Below are positions 27,801 through 34,795 of a stretch of DNA of 64,000 nt, piece after piece. The notes beneath the pieces are model-generated. The model was given only the letters and a program-made list of their open reading frames with translations. It was not told where the DNA came from and did no database searches. Both the position numbers and the translations under genes were made by a program. Positions within the stretch are counted from its first letter, which is position 1. Each line of letters starts with the position of its first letter. The DNA is from Spisula solida. Its lineage: Eukaryota; Mollusca; Bivalvia; Venerida; Mactridae. The stretch spans positions 53,241,401-53,305,400 of the forward strand of contig OX365948.1 in the NCBI GenBank assembly GCA_947247005.1, in the 5' to 3' direction.

Positions 27801-29318
27801 TTAGCTAAATTCTTGACATATGCCTGTTTTTGATTCGCTTGAGTTTGTGCTCAACATCAGTAATTGCAATCACTTCATATCAGTCGTCTGTGGTTGCAGT
27901 TTTGAAACGACGCTCTGTTTGTCGGCTGCATTTTCTTAGCCTTAACCACTTGACAGAATTCAACCTGAAAACATATGAATGATCCTTGGGTGATCCTCTC
28001 TCAAATTTGCTGAAATAGTTGCATTTCATAACTTATAGTCCAGTCAGGATAAAAATCCAGTGACGCAGCGGTCGAGTCCACTATAACGGTGTAAAACCAA
28101 TTATAAAGGCTTATACTGTACAAACAACTATACTTTCAATACTTTACTAACATACTAAACTTCGCTCTACCTGTTTAGACAATGGTTGTGATTTTTTGCG
28201 TACACATAAACTGCAACGTCACTGTCACAATATCCTAACTGGACTATAACTATATATATGGATACAGCAGCTAAAAGTGCAATGTTTATTATTAAGCTTT
28301 GTATCACCACCTAAGGCTTCTCTATCAAAAGTTATCAAATTACACCCAAACTCCACCATGTGCATTATAAAGGCATGTGTTTGAGTGCAAATATACTCAG
28401 ATTTGCGAGCCCCTCTTGTTTCAAAATTCTTTCTGAATTTGTATAGGGTATAAGCTACCCTTTCAGGTTAACAATAATTATTGTCTTTACTAAAGCATAC
28501 AGATAATCATGTCTTGTTTTTCTGGTATTATTTGAAAAACTTTTACAAGAATGCAAACACATGCAATATTTTGACAGCTTTTGCAACCGAATGTCATTGG
28601 TCAACTGATTTTATTAAAGGTCAGTTAGGGTTGTGTATTGTGTGAAATTATTGAACTGTTACTCATTAAACCTTGTAGTATGCTTTTGTTAATTTGTACA
28701 ATTTGCAATAACAAATCAGACAGGATGATGGATAAGCATAGATTAATCATATGAGCCAGGTAAATAATCTTGCACTGTAGATACATGTATTTGAAATGTA
28801 CTCGGCCAATGATGAAAATAGGGCTTTTTCTCTAAAATCGGGGATAGGGTGACCTTTGACTAGGGGGAATGTATTGGTATTTTCGTAACATGGGGAAACT
28901 GATTTTGTAGATGTGAGCATCATTTTTGGAGAAAACTGCTTAATTTTAAATATTGTTTTCCTAAAGAGGGGCCTTATAACGACCCCTACTCTAGAGAAAA
29001 AGCCCTGGAAATATCATTGTTTTCATCTTATACATGAACAATGTTCTTATCCTCTGTTATAATTTTGTATTTTAGACATCGGGCGCATTCAGTGATGATG
29101 AATTAGGTTGGGCTTTCTCATCATCTACAACAACAACTTCATCATCATCATCAACAATGCCATCATCCACATCATCGTCAAGTAAAAAATCAAGTAGTAA
29201 ATCCCCAAAATCAAAATCATCCAAAAGTAAAAAATTGAGCAAAAAGGATCAGGAAGAAGCGGACTATCAATTTGCTCTCAAACTTAGTCGTGGTGAAATC
29301 GATGACAGTACAGCATAG
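7417..29318 (+). CDS. EPS15: EPS15/EPS15L1-like endocytic adaptor, 5'-truncated by the window (10 exons)
   Basis: Join of 7417-7588, 9583-9645, 11054-11101, 12968-13117, 14036-14176, 15246-15396, 16588-16691, 18127-18240, 21001-21315 and 29076-29318. The join is 1,501 nt: one carried-over base plus 500 codons including TAG (499 residues visible). Every intron is GT/AG and all phases agree. Visible architecture: heptad-rich coiled coil (about residues 1-160), 14 DPF motifs (about 210-405), proline-rich 'PALPPK' and 'APPPRPAPP' segment, then a UIM 'EEADYQFALKLSRGE' near the C-terminus. Known family role: EPS15 scaffolds clathrin-coated pits; EH domains bind NPF proteins, the coiled coil oligomerises, DPF motifs bind the AP-2 alpha ear, and the UIM binds ubiquitinated cargo. 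The three N-terminal EH domains are missing because the window begins too late. Invertebrates usually have one gene for vertebrate EPS15 and EPS15L1, so I do not separate the two. Identification is by motif order and coiled-coil resemblance, read by eye. Confidence 0.95.
7589..9582 (+). other. EPS15 intron with a poly(C) tract and a decayed repeat
   Basis: A homopolymer of about 23 C lies at 7636-7658, just inside a block that begins 'taggcctaaaataaaat', the same start as an element at 13190. At 8046-8271 a GGGGGAATTAGACA-like start and a TGTCTTATTCCCCC-like end suggest an inverted-repeat element. A 51-53 bp unit 'ctatctttcacactttatcc' repeats at about 9109-9208. The rest shows nothing I can name. 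Confidence 0.4.
9583..9645 (+). CDS. EPS15: EPS15 exon b: coiled coil
   Basis: Acceptor 'ttttcag', donor 'gtgagt'. 63 nt, phase 0 at both ends, so removing it would keep the frame. It encodes KSDLETSVRDVKEKCDEEQK plus Q, directly continuing the heptads of the previous exon. Confidence 0.92.
9646..11053 (+). other. EPS15 intron, mostly featureless
   Basis: The interval 10465-10680 contains the remains of an element of the family with inner 'ctagaaagaatg' and 'gttttggtg' motifs that is intact at 22259-22519. No other structure was recognised. Confidence 0.35.
11054..11101 (+). CDS. EPS15: EPS15 exon c: 48-nt microexon, coiled coil
   Basis: Acceptor 'atttcag', donor 'gtaaga'. Encodes 16 residues (IDALNNQIQNQQKSAL), phase 0 on both sides. 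Hydrophobic spacing I-L-I fits the coiled coil. A 52-bp tandem repeat begins within 30 bp of the donor. Confidence 0.9.
11129..11395. repeat. 52-bp minisatellite, about five copies
   Basis: The unit contains 'ctttgacacattttgtaaca' and 'ccctcaattattgtccat'. Starts are spaced exactly 52 bp at 11138, 11190 and 11242. Copies are about 95% alike, with the last ones slightly eroded. It lies immediately inside the intron after the 48-nt exon. Confidence 0.9.
11673..11908. mobile_element. Short element, TATGTC-C-run type, ends CTAG|TT
   Basis: Left end 'attatgtcgcccac' pairs with inner right 'gtgggagacata'. After about 25 bp more it ends in 'ttctag' followed by TT. The core has 'gatttcaatgaaacttc' and 'ggagttatggccctt', which recur in the elements at 45079, 40482, 26000 and 2810. 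No coding capacity. Confidence 0.7.
12682..12846. repeat. 21-bp minisatellite, about eight copies
   Basis: Unit 'gaacatggtccaatatttt' plus two bases, nearly perfect. Because 21 is a multiple of three it produces an artefactual minus-strand ORF of seven-residue repeats. It lies 120 bp before the next EPS15 exon. Confidence 0.93.
12968..13117 (+). CDS. EPS15: EPS15 exon d: coiled coil
   Basis: Acceptor 'cttacag', donor 'gtaggc'. 150 nt, phase 0 at both ends, 50 residues beginning ETDEELNKLRIELSTLREEE. The pattern 'LEQKVETGKSQLEQL' resembles the EPS15 segment before the end of the coiled coil. Confidence 0.93.
13190..13578. mobile_element. Inverted-repeat element rich in CCTACC
   Basis: Left end 'taggcctaaaataaaat' with 'tttccccatccc' is mirrored by 'gggatggggaaacc' and 'taagttcggcctta' on the right. 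The interior carries 'cctacctaccc' blocks at both ends. Related fragments occur at 7611-7790 and 21720. Confidence 0.6.
14036..14176 (+). CDS. EPS15: EPS15 exon e: end of coiled coil and linker
   Basis: Acceptor 'atttcag', donor 'gtaaga'. 141 nt, phase 0. The first half (TKTRVQHLQDQYRAIQQG) finishes the coiled coil. The second half is polar and proline-containing, as expected for the linker into the DPF region. Confidence 0.92.
14449..14732. mobile_element. TTATGCCCCC element (copy 1), 284 bp
   Basis: Begins TTATGCCCCCC. An inverted partner GGGGGCATAA lies near the right end, followed by 'gcgtttattgaacgcagtct' and a terminal TTG before TT. It contains a short (TCCG)n run and 'gaccttcaccttgacctaat'. 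The copy at 39637-39919 is about 95% identical and has a readable empty site. Confidence 0.8.
14745..14830 (-). mobile_element. tRNA-derived SINE head (minus strand)
   Basis: Read on the minus strand it holds an A-box-like 'tggttcagtggta' and a B-box-like 'gggttcaagca' at tRNA-like spacing. The tRNA acceptor stem does not close, so this is a SINE promoter head rather than a functional tRNA gene. The extent of the tail is unclear. Confidence 0.5.
15246..15396 (+). CDS. EPS15: EPS15 exon f: first DPF cluster
   Basis: Acceptor 'tttttaag' (AAG, slightly weak), donor 'gtaagt'. 151 nt, entering phase 0 and leaving one base of a serine codon. It carries EDPF, KDPF, ADPF and DDPF. DPF tripeptides are the AP-2 alpha-appendage ligands of EPS15. 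Confidence 0.94.
15502..15872. mobile_element. Inverted-repeat element GGGCAAGTTC
   Basis: Left 'gggcaagttcggagtagact' is mirrored by 'agtcccgactcgaggact...gaacttgccc' on the right, about 370 bp apart. Non-coding. One copy seen. Confidence 0.55.
15985..16150 (+). mobile_element. tRNA-derived SINE
   Basis: A-box-like 'tagctgtggtctggcaag', B-box 'gggttcaattcctgg', then a body with 'tcctccacatgtgg' and 'ggatactgtcca'. The same body follows the tRNA head at 49215 and 52436, which supports one SINE family. Resemblance to molluscan V-SINE type families is an impression, not tested. Confidence 0.65.
16182..16482. mobile_element. TA-flanked MITE, 301 bp
   Basis: Ends 'ctgtaaaatcattt' and 'aatgattttacag' are inverted, and a TA flanks each side, as in Tc1/mariner-type insertion. 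The inner sequence alternates 'tttcgtgg' and 'ccacgaaa', giving extra hairpin. A related decayed copy begins near 30548. Confidence 0.8.
16588..16691 (+). CDS. EPS15: EPS15 exon g: DPF cluster
   Basis: Acceptor 'tttgcag', donor 'gtaagt'. Its first two bases complete the serine codon split with the previous exon. Carries SDPF, SDPF and DDPF (DPFKSEGFTSDPFASDDPFK), then an Asn/Thr/Ser linker. 104 nt, leaves at phase 0. Confidence 0.94.
16909..17247. mobile_element. CAGTG-terminus element (inverted copy)
   Basis: Runs from CAGTGATTTTTTTCCTTC to GAAAAAAATCACTG, reverse relative to the copies at 39357, 46888 and 50106. Inner marks: 'gctaccggtaaacggtac' and 'ggacccggaccctttccc'. A minus-strand ORF of 132 codons across it is not conserved in the other copies. 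Confidence 0.8.
17868..18111. mobile_element. Short element ending CTTG|TT beside a splice acceptor
   Basis: Contains 'gcttcgcacatgt', 'agaccaaatgatttc', 'tttacatggaggttgg' and 'tctgtgacctttgcca', all shared with 41335-41570. Its right end 'aaacatctcttg' lies only 15 bp before the exon at 18127. The left border is approximate. Confidence 0.6.
18127..18240 (+). CDS. EPS15: EPS15 exon h: DPF cluster
   Basis: Acceptor 'tttcag', donor 'gtatac'. 114 nt, phase 0 at both ends. Carries EDPF, SDPF and FDPF in a Ser/Gly-rich context. Its polypyrimidine tract is only about 15 bp because a mobile element ends at 18111. Confidence 0.94.
18770..19129. mobile_element. AGTCCCCTACCGG element with (CAGT)n, copy 1
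   Basis: Left 'agtcccctaccggttttt' folds on 'gaccggaggggact' a few bases later and is also inverted against 'aaaaccggtaggggact' near the right end. It then ends 'tctgtattgcttg' before TT. It carries about 97 bp of CAGT repeats at 18824-18920. Five further copies are in the window. Confidence 0.85.
19130..20596 (+). other. EPS15 intron, no recognised feature
   Basis: Read on both strands without finding an exon or a clear repeat apart from an AT-rich 'ttattaaaaaattttttttt' run near 20450. Confidence 0.35.
20597..20850. mobile_element. ATACCCCCGC element, ends CTAG|TT
   Basis: Left 'ttatacccccgcac' pairs with right 'gcgggggtata'. After a further 25 bp it ends 'agctctag' before TT. The core has 'cagaattatggccctttgc'. 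Relatives at 48716-48955 and 51929-52169. Confidence 0.75.
21001..21315 (+). CDS. EPS15: EPS15 exon i: DPF motifs and proline-rich SH3 ligands
   Basis: Acceptor 'attgcag', donor 'gtgagt'. 315 nt, phase 0, 105 residues. Carries SDPF, PDPF, NDPF and SDPF. In the middle lies a basic proline-rich block with PALPPK, which fits the Crk SH3 consensus PxLPxK known for EPS15-family proteins, and APPPRPAPP. It ends with NFADFSPSK, typical of the segment that precedes the UIMs. The long minus-strand ORF opposite is a shadow of this low-complexity coding sequence. Confidence 0.96.
22259..22519. mobile_element. AGGGGTCCTAC element, 261 bp
   Basis: Ends 'caggggtcctac' and 'gtaggacccctg' are perfect inverted repeats. 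The core has 'cactagaaagaatgctg' and 'gggatgtgtgcttatggcac'. Other copies: 46693-47285 (split by a nested insertion) and 54671-54932. Confidence 0.85.
22812..23196. mobile_element. Two-hairpin element, copy 1
   Basis: The left half is a foldback of about 40-bp arms around 'acatacgagttttattaaac'. The right half is bounded by TTATCACATAACCT and AGGTTATGTGATAA. It is flanked by TAA on both sides, possibly a 3-bp target duplication. Copies at 31000-31410 and, inverted, at 34365-34795. Confidence 0.85.
23895..24315. mobile_element. CAGTGTAGC foldback element with 5-bp TSD
   Basis: Arms of about 130 bp: left 'cagtgtagcaataccacgtg', right 'cacgtggtattgctacactg'. AACAT lies at 23890-23894 and again at 24316-24320. 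A second, more diverged copy is at 59260-59686. Non-coding. Confidence 0.88.
25017..25150. mobile_element. CCCTGCGTT palindromic MITE, 134 bp
   Basis: Ends 'ccctgcgtttaaggaaaaat' and its inverted partner differ at one base in 20. CAG flanks both sides (25014-25016, 25151-25153), a possible 3-bp target duplication. The middle is rich in 'cgaaacgttt' palindromes. Confidence 0.75.
25580..25663. mobile_element. 84-bp hairpin element TCGAGGGCTCAGTGC
   Basis: 'tcgagggctcagtgcaaaac' and its inverted copy surround a loop of about 40 bp. It abuts the right end of a copy of the 28036-type element (about 25385-25578). Confidence 0.65.
25739..25768 (+). CDS. Possible alternative terminal exon of EPS15
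   Basis: After a fair acceptor ('ttttgtgtctcag') an in-phase reading gives FEDDKTWGQ and TAG. If spliced to 21315 it would end the protein without the serine tract and the UIM. The acidic-Trp peptide is plausible as an adaptor-binding tail, but a nine-codon match to a phase by chance is easy. No poly(A) signal was identified nearby. Confidence 0.3.
   Translation, partial: FEDDKTWGQ
27198..27450. mobile_element. AGGGGTGTCAA element, copy 1
   Basis: Ends 'caggggtgtcaa' and 'ttgacaccct'. The core 'aaaataaaagttatttgatg' is shared with 32209-32473 and weakly with the AGGGGTCCTAC family. Confidence 0.8.
28036..28246. mobile_element. TA-flanked MITE TAGTCCAGTYAGGATA
   Basis: Ends 'tagtccagtcaggata' and 'tatcctaactggacta', with TA on each side. 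Inner sequence 'cagcggtcgagtccactata' and 'tcgctctacctgtt' is about 85% shared with 25385-25578. Confidence 0.78.
29076..29318 (+). CDS. EPS15: EPS15 terminal exon: serine tract, basic region and UIM
   Basis: Acceptor 'attttag'. Phase 0, 80 codons and TAG at 29316-29318. Begins TSGAFSDDELGWAFSS, continues with a Ser/Thr tract from TCA repeats, then a Lys/Ser basic region, then EEADYQFALKLSRGE, which has the UIM pattern (acidic run, then Ala-x-x-x-Ser with hydrophobics). It ends EIDDSTA. Only one UIM is visible; vertebrate EPS15 has two. The last ten codons belong to a 31-bp minisatellite that continues past the stop. Confidence 0.94.
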   Translation, partial: TSGAFSDDELGWAFSSSTTTTSSSSSTMPSSTSSSSKKSSSKSPKSKSSKSKKLSKKDQEEADYQFALKLSRGEIDDSTA

Positions 29319-29535
29319 TCGTGGTGACATGGATTACAATATAGCATATTCGTGGTGAAAAAGATGACGGTTCAGTATAAGTCGTGGTGAAAGAGATGAA
29401 AATATGGCATATTCGTGGTGAAATAATTGACAATGCATCATATTCGTGGTGAAATAGATGACAGTACAGCATGAGCCGTGGGAAAAATAACAATACAACA
29501 TATTCGTGGTGAAATAAACGACGGCAGAAATTATG
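29288..29535. repeat. 31-bp minisatellite spanning the EPS15 stop codon, eight copies
   Basis: The repeat anchor 'cgtggtgaaat' recurs at 29289, 29320, 29351, 29383, 29414, 29445, 29477 and 29505. Copy 1 is the coding end, including the stop; copies 2-8 are 3' UTR. Copies diverge by roughly 10-25%. Confidence 0.93.
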
Positions 29536-29687
29536 TAGCATAATATATTGAATCTTGTGGTGTTTATTCATTTATCATAGCAAACCATCAAGTTAAACAA
29601 CTCTTGTTATATAAATAATATAAAATACGGCCCTTTTGTTTCATCAAATGATTATTAAATACACAACAAAGACCTCTGCAATTGATG

Positions 29688-29693
29688 AATAAA
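29688..29693 (+). promoter_or_regulatory. Candidate EPS15 poly(A) signal AATAAA
   Basis: The first canonical AATAAA after the stop codon, 370 bp downstream. Other hexamers further on (near 31848 and 33708) could serve longer transcripts. Confidence 0.45.
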
Positions 29694-29989
29694 TTATAAT
29701 GATAAATGTGCCAAATTGGTAAAGTTTGGAAGAAAACTGTTATTCTATTTCAACAGAGTTCAACCAAAGGGATTGACCCGGTAAAAATATCTATCAATTC
29801 TACACTATAGGTATAGTGTAGTGATTGATTTTTTTAGCCGTGTCGAACCCCTTTGTGTTCAACTTGCCGGTTTGATTCGAGAAACCTCCTCTGCGTTTAC
29901 TGACCACACTCTTACAATGCCATCCTGACAAATGATGACACTTACATCCTGACCTGTTCTAGGCCACTTGCAAACAGAGACCTCTTCAG

Positions 29990-30265
29990 TTAAGTGGCCA
30001 CATTAATTGGGTCAATGTGGGTGGAATAGTGCATGCCCGAGTGGTTAGCCCTCTTGTCTACCACTCAGGAGGTCCTTGGTTCGAATCTCGGCCGGGGCAC
30101 TGGAAATTTCAGAAATGCTTTTCAGTGCTTCACACCCAACTAAAGATCAACTGGTTGGAAAACCAGAGGTAGTCTATTCCCAAAGAGCTAGGGCAGTGCG
30201 CCTGGATTCCTTGTATCCGTCTTCTCTCGAAGCCGGAGGTCACAAGACAGGGATAAAACCAAATG
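29990..30265 (+). mobile_element. tRNA-derived SINE (Ser/Leu-like head)
   Basis: A-box 'gcccgagtggttag' and B-box 'ggttcgaatctc', spaced as in a long-variable-arm tRNA, ending 'ggggcac'. The acceptor stem is mismatched, so it is not a working tRNA. A GC-richer unrelated body follows to about 30265. Confidence 0.6.
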
Positions 30266-30818
30266 GCCACACACTACAACTTTCTCAGTTAAACACAAAA
30301 AAATAAAATACGTCAACATTCAAACAAAATTTCCTTTCAATACTTTACCGATTTGGCACTTTTTATTAGAGTTATGGCCCCCTTATGGGAGTCTTACGTT
30401 TTTGTGCCAAAGAACCCTTATGGTATCTTATTATTCACCCTTAAATGTCTTCAGCATGTACAAGTCCAATGAATATAAAGATATAGAGAATTGTTTGATA
30501 CTGGTACTCAAATCTTGTTCATGTTGAAGTGTATACAGTGATTCAAATACTGTAAAATCACTTATTTTCATGGGTATTAAATTTTGTTGATTTGGGGATC
30601 GAGATTGCAAATTTCTAAATTCATGGATAGCAAACATGGAAGATCAATATTTGGGAGGTGAATTAATTGTAATGAGCATATTTTGTGGTCAAACCTCGAA
30701 ATCATCGAAAATTAAAACCCCATCAAAAATAATTATTTTAAAGTAGTGTGTGGTGTACTGAGTATCTCTGTCTGTTATTTGTTGCCCAGTTGTCACTGGT
30801 TTCCTGTTTCAGATACAG

Positions 30819-30896
30819 TAGAACTTTGATCGTCACACCGGGAAAATGGTTTATAGGGTGTTTAAGGCAAAACTGTCCAAGGCATCGAAGTTCTAC
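30819..30896. mobile_element. Tiny pogo-like TIR element, TA-flanked
   Basis: 'cagtagaactttgat' and 'atcgaagttctactg' face each other about 80 bp apart, with TA at both ends. CAGT-start ends with TA duplications are typical of pogo/Tigger elements. It sits at the head of the 81-bp minisatellite, whose unit ends with the same 'gttctactgtaca'. Confidence 0.65.
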
Positions 30897-30916
30897 TGTA
30901 TATATGTACTTATTGT

Positions 30917-31735
30917 ATACCTGTTTGAGAGTGTTCTAGGTTTCTAAGGACGTTTGAGGCAAAGTTGTTTAAGGCATCGAAGTTCTTCTGTACATGTAAT
31001 AGAGGATCTTGCATGAGTGCTCATTACATACGAGTTTTATTAAACGAGTGGACAAAATGATATGACACGAGGCTTTGCCGAGTGTCATATTGTTTTTGTC
31101 GACGAGTTTAATAAAACTCGTATGTAATGAACACGAATGTAAGATTCTATTTATCACATAACCTTAGAAAACGCTCATTATTGTTCAAAAGGATGATGTA
31201 CGCTGCATAAGTTTCAGCCAAATTCCAGCGGTACAATTAGCGCGACGTCATGGCGACGTTGATATTATCCTGACGTCATTAACGGATCAATGCATGGATT
31301 GGCTAACGTCACGTCAAGCTCATTTAAATATTTATTGCACGGTCTGGGAGTGCCGAACGATATTTACGGCACGGCTTTACGGCACTCCTGAACCGCAGGT
31401 TATGTGATAACTTTAAATATTAACCTGTTCAAGGTTTCTAAGGACGTTTGAGGGAAAATTGTTTTAGGAAAGAAGTTGTACTGTACATGTACTTTAAATA
31501 TTAACCTGTTCAAGGTTTCTAAGGACGTTTGAGGGAAAATTGTTTTAGGAAAGAAGTTCTACTGTACATGTACTTTAAATATTAACCTGTTCAAGGTTTC
31601 TAAGGACATTTGAGGGAAAATTGTTTTAGGAAAGAAGTTCTACTGTACATGTACTTTAAATATTAACCTGTTCAAGGTTTCTAGAGACGCTTGGGGGAAA
31701 ATTGTTTTAGGCATAAAAGTTCTACTTTATATGTA
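30917..31735. repeat. 81-bp minisatellite, interrupted by a mobile element
   Basis: The unit contains 'ttaacctgttcaaggtttct', 'aggacgtttgaggg' and 'agttctactgtacatgtac'. Starts are exactly 81 bp apart at 31411, 31492, 31573 and 31654. An earlier, diverged copy (30917-30999) is separated from these by the insertion at 31000-31410. Confidence 0.88.
31000..31410. mobile_element. Two-hairpin element, copy 2, inside the 81-bp array
   Basis: About 90% identical to 22812-23196. It splits one 81-bp repeat unit between 'gtacatgta' and 'ctttaaat'. TAA is present at both borders. Ends 'aggatcttgcatgagtgctc' (left) and 'ggttatgtgata' (right). Confidence 0.88.
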
Positions 31736-32208
31736 CTTAATGTTACATAAATTTAGAAATATGAAGGTCATACATTTGTGCAATATATTTAAAAAGATAC
31801 ATGTCTACATGTACATAATATTTTGTGGTACATGTAATAGTTGTATAAATAAATTTCATTGCTGTTGTATTAAATTTTGATATACATTTTGTGTAGTTGA
31901 ATTAAGTTGTTTTTGATTCAACAATAAAAAGATTTAGGGCTTTACTTGTTTTAGAGATAGATTATTTTATGTGAAATAGCCGGCATGTTCAGAATTGTAA
32001 ATATCTGTCACAGATTATGACAAGGATGTATTTACAAAATCTGTCTCGAAATCTTAAAAAGTTACTGAATCCCCCAAATACATGTACATTGAAGCCGGTC
32101 ATATTTGCATTAAATGTATAGCTCAAAGTTCTTAACTTAAGTTGATTCAATGTAAACATGATATTTTAAATATACAGGTTTAACTTCCATGTATAGTGTC
32201 ATAGTAAG

Positions 32209-32473
32209 CAGGGGTGTCAATTTTCCTGATTTATCAGGAATCCCGGATTTATCATTCCCGATAGAGCATTGGCTTCTGACCAAAATAAAAGTTATTTGAT
32301 GAAAATATCTCAAGAAATGGCAAAGTTATGGTAAATTTTATCTGCTCTGAAGGTATTTTTTCATACAAACTGAGTCAATTATGAAAACAATGTCATTAAA
32401 GGCCCCTTGTTTGGCAAAAATGGTCAGCACATACGATTTCCTGATTTTAAATTTGGTCTTGTTGACACCCCTG
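32209..32473. mobile_element. AGGGGTGTCAA element, copy 2
   Basis: Ends 'caggggtgtcaa' and 'ttgacacccctg' are perfect inverted repeats. The core is about 90% like 27198-27450. Confidence 0.83.
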
Positions 32474-33899
32474 ATTTGTGGTGCATTTATGATAAATTAT
32501 TACATTGGTATCTATTCATGGTGTATTAATGATAAACTATTACATCTATATATAGTGTTGTCTGTGTCCATGACGTTTGTCTGTTCATTAGTGACAACAA
32601 TGTGATTGTGTAACATCGATAACTGCTTCTGTACTCTCGTATTTCAACTTTTCAACACCTCTACATTTTGTCACTCTGGTGATCATTTGTTTGTTGATTG
32701 TGTCTCAGTCGTAAATTTGTCGTAGTCTTAACATTGTCATGCATCGAGTAACTTTAAATCATTTGCTACAAATGTTCACCACTTTTAAGATGATGTGTCA
32801 TGAGCAAGGCCCAGGGTACTGTTTTATCAAAGCACTCACGGAAATCGTAAACTTACGTTCAAATTTAAAGTCTATATAATTCTTAAACAACTGTATATTG
32901 GAGACGAATATTGTTTGCAGAATGATGTTCATTAACTAAATCTTGGTTAGTATTGTGGCTCCATTAACCACAATTTATAGTTGTAAAATTATTAAAAAAA
33001 ATTTAAAGTTGATCCTAAGTTTAAGATTTCCCTAAGTGCTTTGATAAAACAGTACCCACTGTGTGTCATGTGCAAGACTGAGGTAGCTGCCAGGTCATGT
33101 TTAGAGGTCAAAGCTAATAATTATGATAGCATCTGCAGTCTTTAGACATACTATGAAGAGTTAGTGTTACTTGTCATTCTTCTCAGTACTTTGGTATTCA
33201 ATACTTTTTGGGACACTGTACTACTTCTCTGACCCAGTCAGAATGTTTGGTAATAATCCCTTGTGACTGTATTGTGATGTACCATAGGCCCTTTTAGTAT
33301 CCATATTATACTTGTACTAAAAAGGGACTACCTCACGATAATATGGTCACCTATGGATAGTAATGTGATGTAGGCCCTTTTATTATCTATTATATACTAG
33401 AAGGACCCTCATCACGATATGGTCAGTCATTTGTGGATACTGGTGGTAACGTACATACTATAGTTCATACTATGTCACTTAAGAATGAAATTGAGGCGTA
33501 TATGCCATTGAACAAAAGAGAGAGATACAATTTGCCCTTTTCAATCTAAGGTGACAACTTCGTGATTCGGTACCTCTAGTTATGTTTACTCTATTGTCAT
33601 GTTTTCACATAGATATTGTATTTATTGTTGATAGATATACTTTTAAAATTATACAGTATATATTGTATATGTACTCCAAGCTCATTATTAGCATTTGTTT
33701 TTAATCAATAAATATTTATAAATTAAAGTAGCTTGTTTGTTCTTCCTTTTACACTATTGCATGTATTGCAGTATACACTGTGCATTGTTTTGAAATAGGA
33801 ATAATGTTTAGCTGACTAGTGTGTAAGCTCTGGGAACTTTACTACCTTGACAGCTGTACAATTAATTAGTCAATAATAGAACACTCTTAAGGTGTCAGT
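32474..33899 (+). other. Intergenic, one MITE, otherwise no feature
   Basis: Apart from the element at 32814-33057 I recognise nothing. Two loose copies of 'gtgatgtannnaggccctttta' occur near 33272 and 33364. Confidence 0.35.
32814..33057. mobile_element. GGGTACTG MITE, 244 bp
   Basis: Ends 'gggtactgttttatcaaagc' and 'gctttgataaaacagtaccc' are a perfect 20-bp inverted repeat. Further copies: 56267-56487, 57264-57466 and a left end at 63224. Confidence 0.88.
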
Positions 33900-34033
33900 A
33901 TGGGAGAGATCATGTTTGTATACAAAGGCATTCATACCACCAGCTAGCTATTGGTGAATGGCAGGTTTTATTTGTTCATTCACCTAATAGATTGCTGGTG
34001 GTCATTTTGCATATGCATACGGTGATCTCTCCT
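33900..34033. mobile_element. GGAGAGATCA MITE, 134 bp
   Basis: Left 'gggagagatcatgtttgtat', right 'ggtgatctctccta'. An inverted copy about 90% identical lies at 39977-40112, where the left end abuts a CAGTG element. Confidence 0.75.
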
Positions 34034-34364
34034 AAAGCAGATCCATTATTCTCCCTTATATACACTATTCATGTATATGAGGGTCCTAAATCTGTGACTG
34101 ACCACTTTGGGAGCACTAAGGGCTGTATTTGGTAAAGTGTAAAAAGTGCTGTGATCTGGTACCCTCGAAGATCCGGTACTGACTGATCAACTGTATATAA
34201 AACAACAATTCGGACAATTGTGAGTGAAATTATCTTCGATAGAAGAGTGCCTCAAAGAAATGGAGGAATATCCACAACGGTGGCATCTTACTCTGTTCAT
34301 ACCATGTCAAGCTTAGAAAGAGCAAAGCAATGTTTTCTGCTTACAGTAGGCCTATGTAAAAATG

Positions 34365-34795
34365 TTTATCACATAATCTGCGATCCAGGAGTGCCGTAAA
34401 GCCATGCGGTAAATATCGTTCGGCACTCCCAGACTGTGCAATAAATATTTAAATTAGCCTGACGTGACGTAAGCCAATCCATGCATTGATCAGTCAATGA
34501 CGTCAGGATAATATCAACGTCGCCATGACGTCACGCTCATTGTATCGCTGAATTGTGGCTGAAACATATGCAGCGTACATCATCCTTTTGAACAATACTG
34601 AGCATGTTCTAAGCTTTATGTGATAAATAGAATATAATATTCGTGCTCATTACCAAGGTCTTTGTCATTACATACGAGTTTTATTAAACTCGTCGACAAA
34701 AACAATATGTCACTCGGCAAAGCCTCGTGTCATACCATTTTGTCCACTCGTTTAATAAAACTCGTATGTAATGAGCACTTATGCAAGATCCTCTA
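34365..34795. mobile_element. Two-hairpin element, copy 3 (inverted), DNAJC9 promoter-proximal
   Basis: Reverse complement of 22812 and 31000 type, from 'tttatcacataatc' to 'gcaagatcctcta'. It has an internal 'accaaggtctttgtc' difference in the foldback. It ends 152 bp before the DNAJC9 start codon. Confidence 0.87.

Larger units (their letters stand above)
21316..29075 (+). other. EPS15 last intron (7.8 kb), repeat-rich
   Basis: Spliced out if the normal terminal exon is used. It holds elements at 22259, 22812, 23895, 25017, 25580, 27198 and 28036, listed separately, and a possible alternative end exon at 25739. A decayed element core ('gatgggcgacac', 'agtttcaatgaaagttcaca') lies at about 25940-26160. 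I see nothing namable in 26270-27190 or 28260-29070. Confidence 0.5.

Noticed and set aside
30023..30100. tRNA gene (Ser/Leu-like)
   Set aside because: A and B boxes are present but the acceptor stem does not pair and a repeat body follows; called a SINE head.
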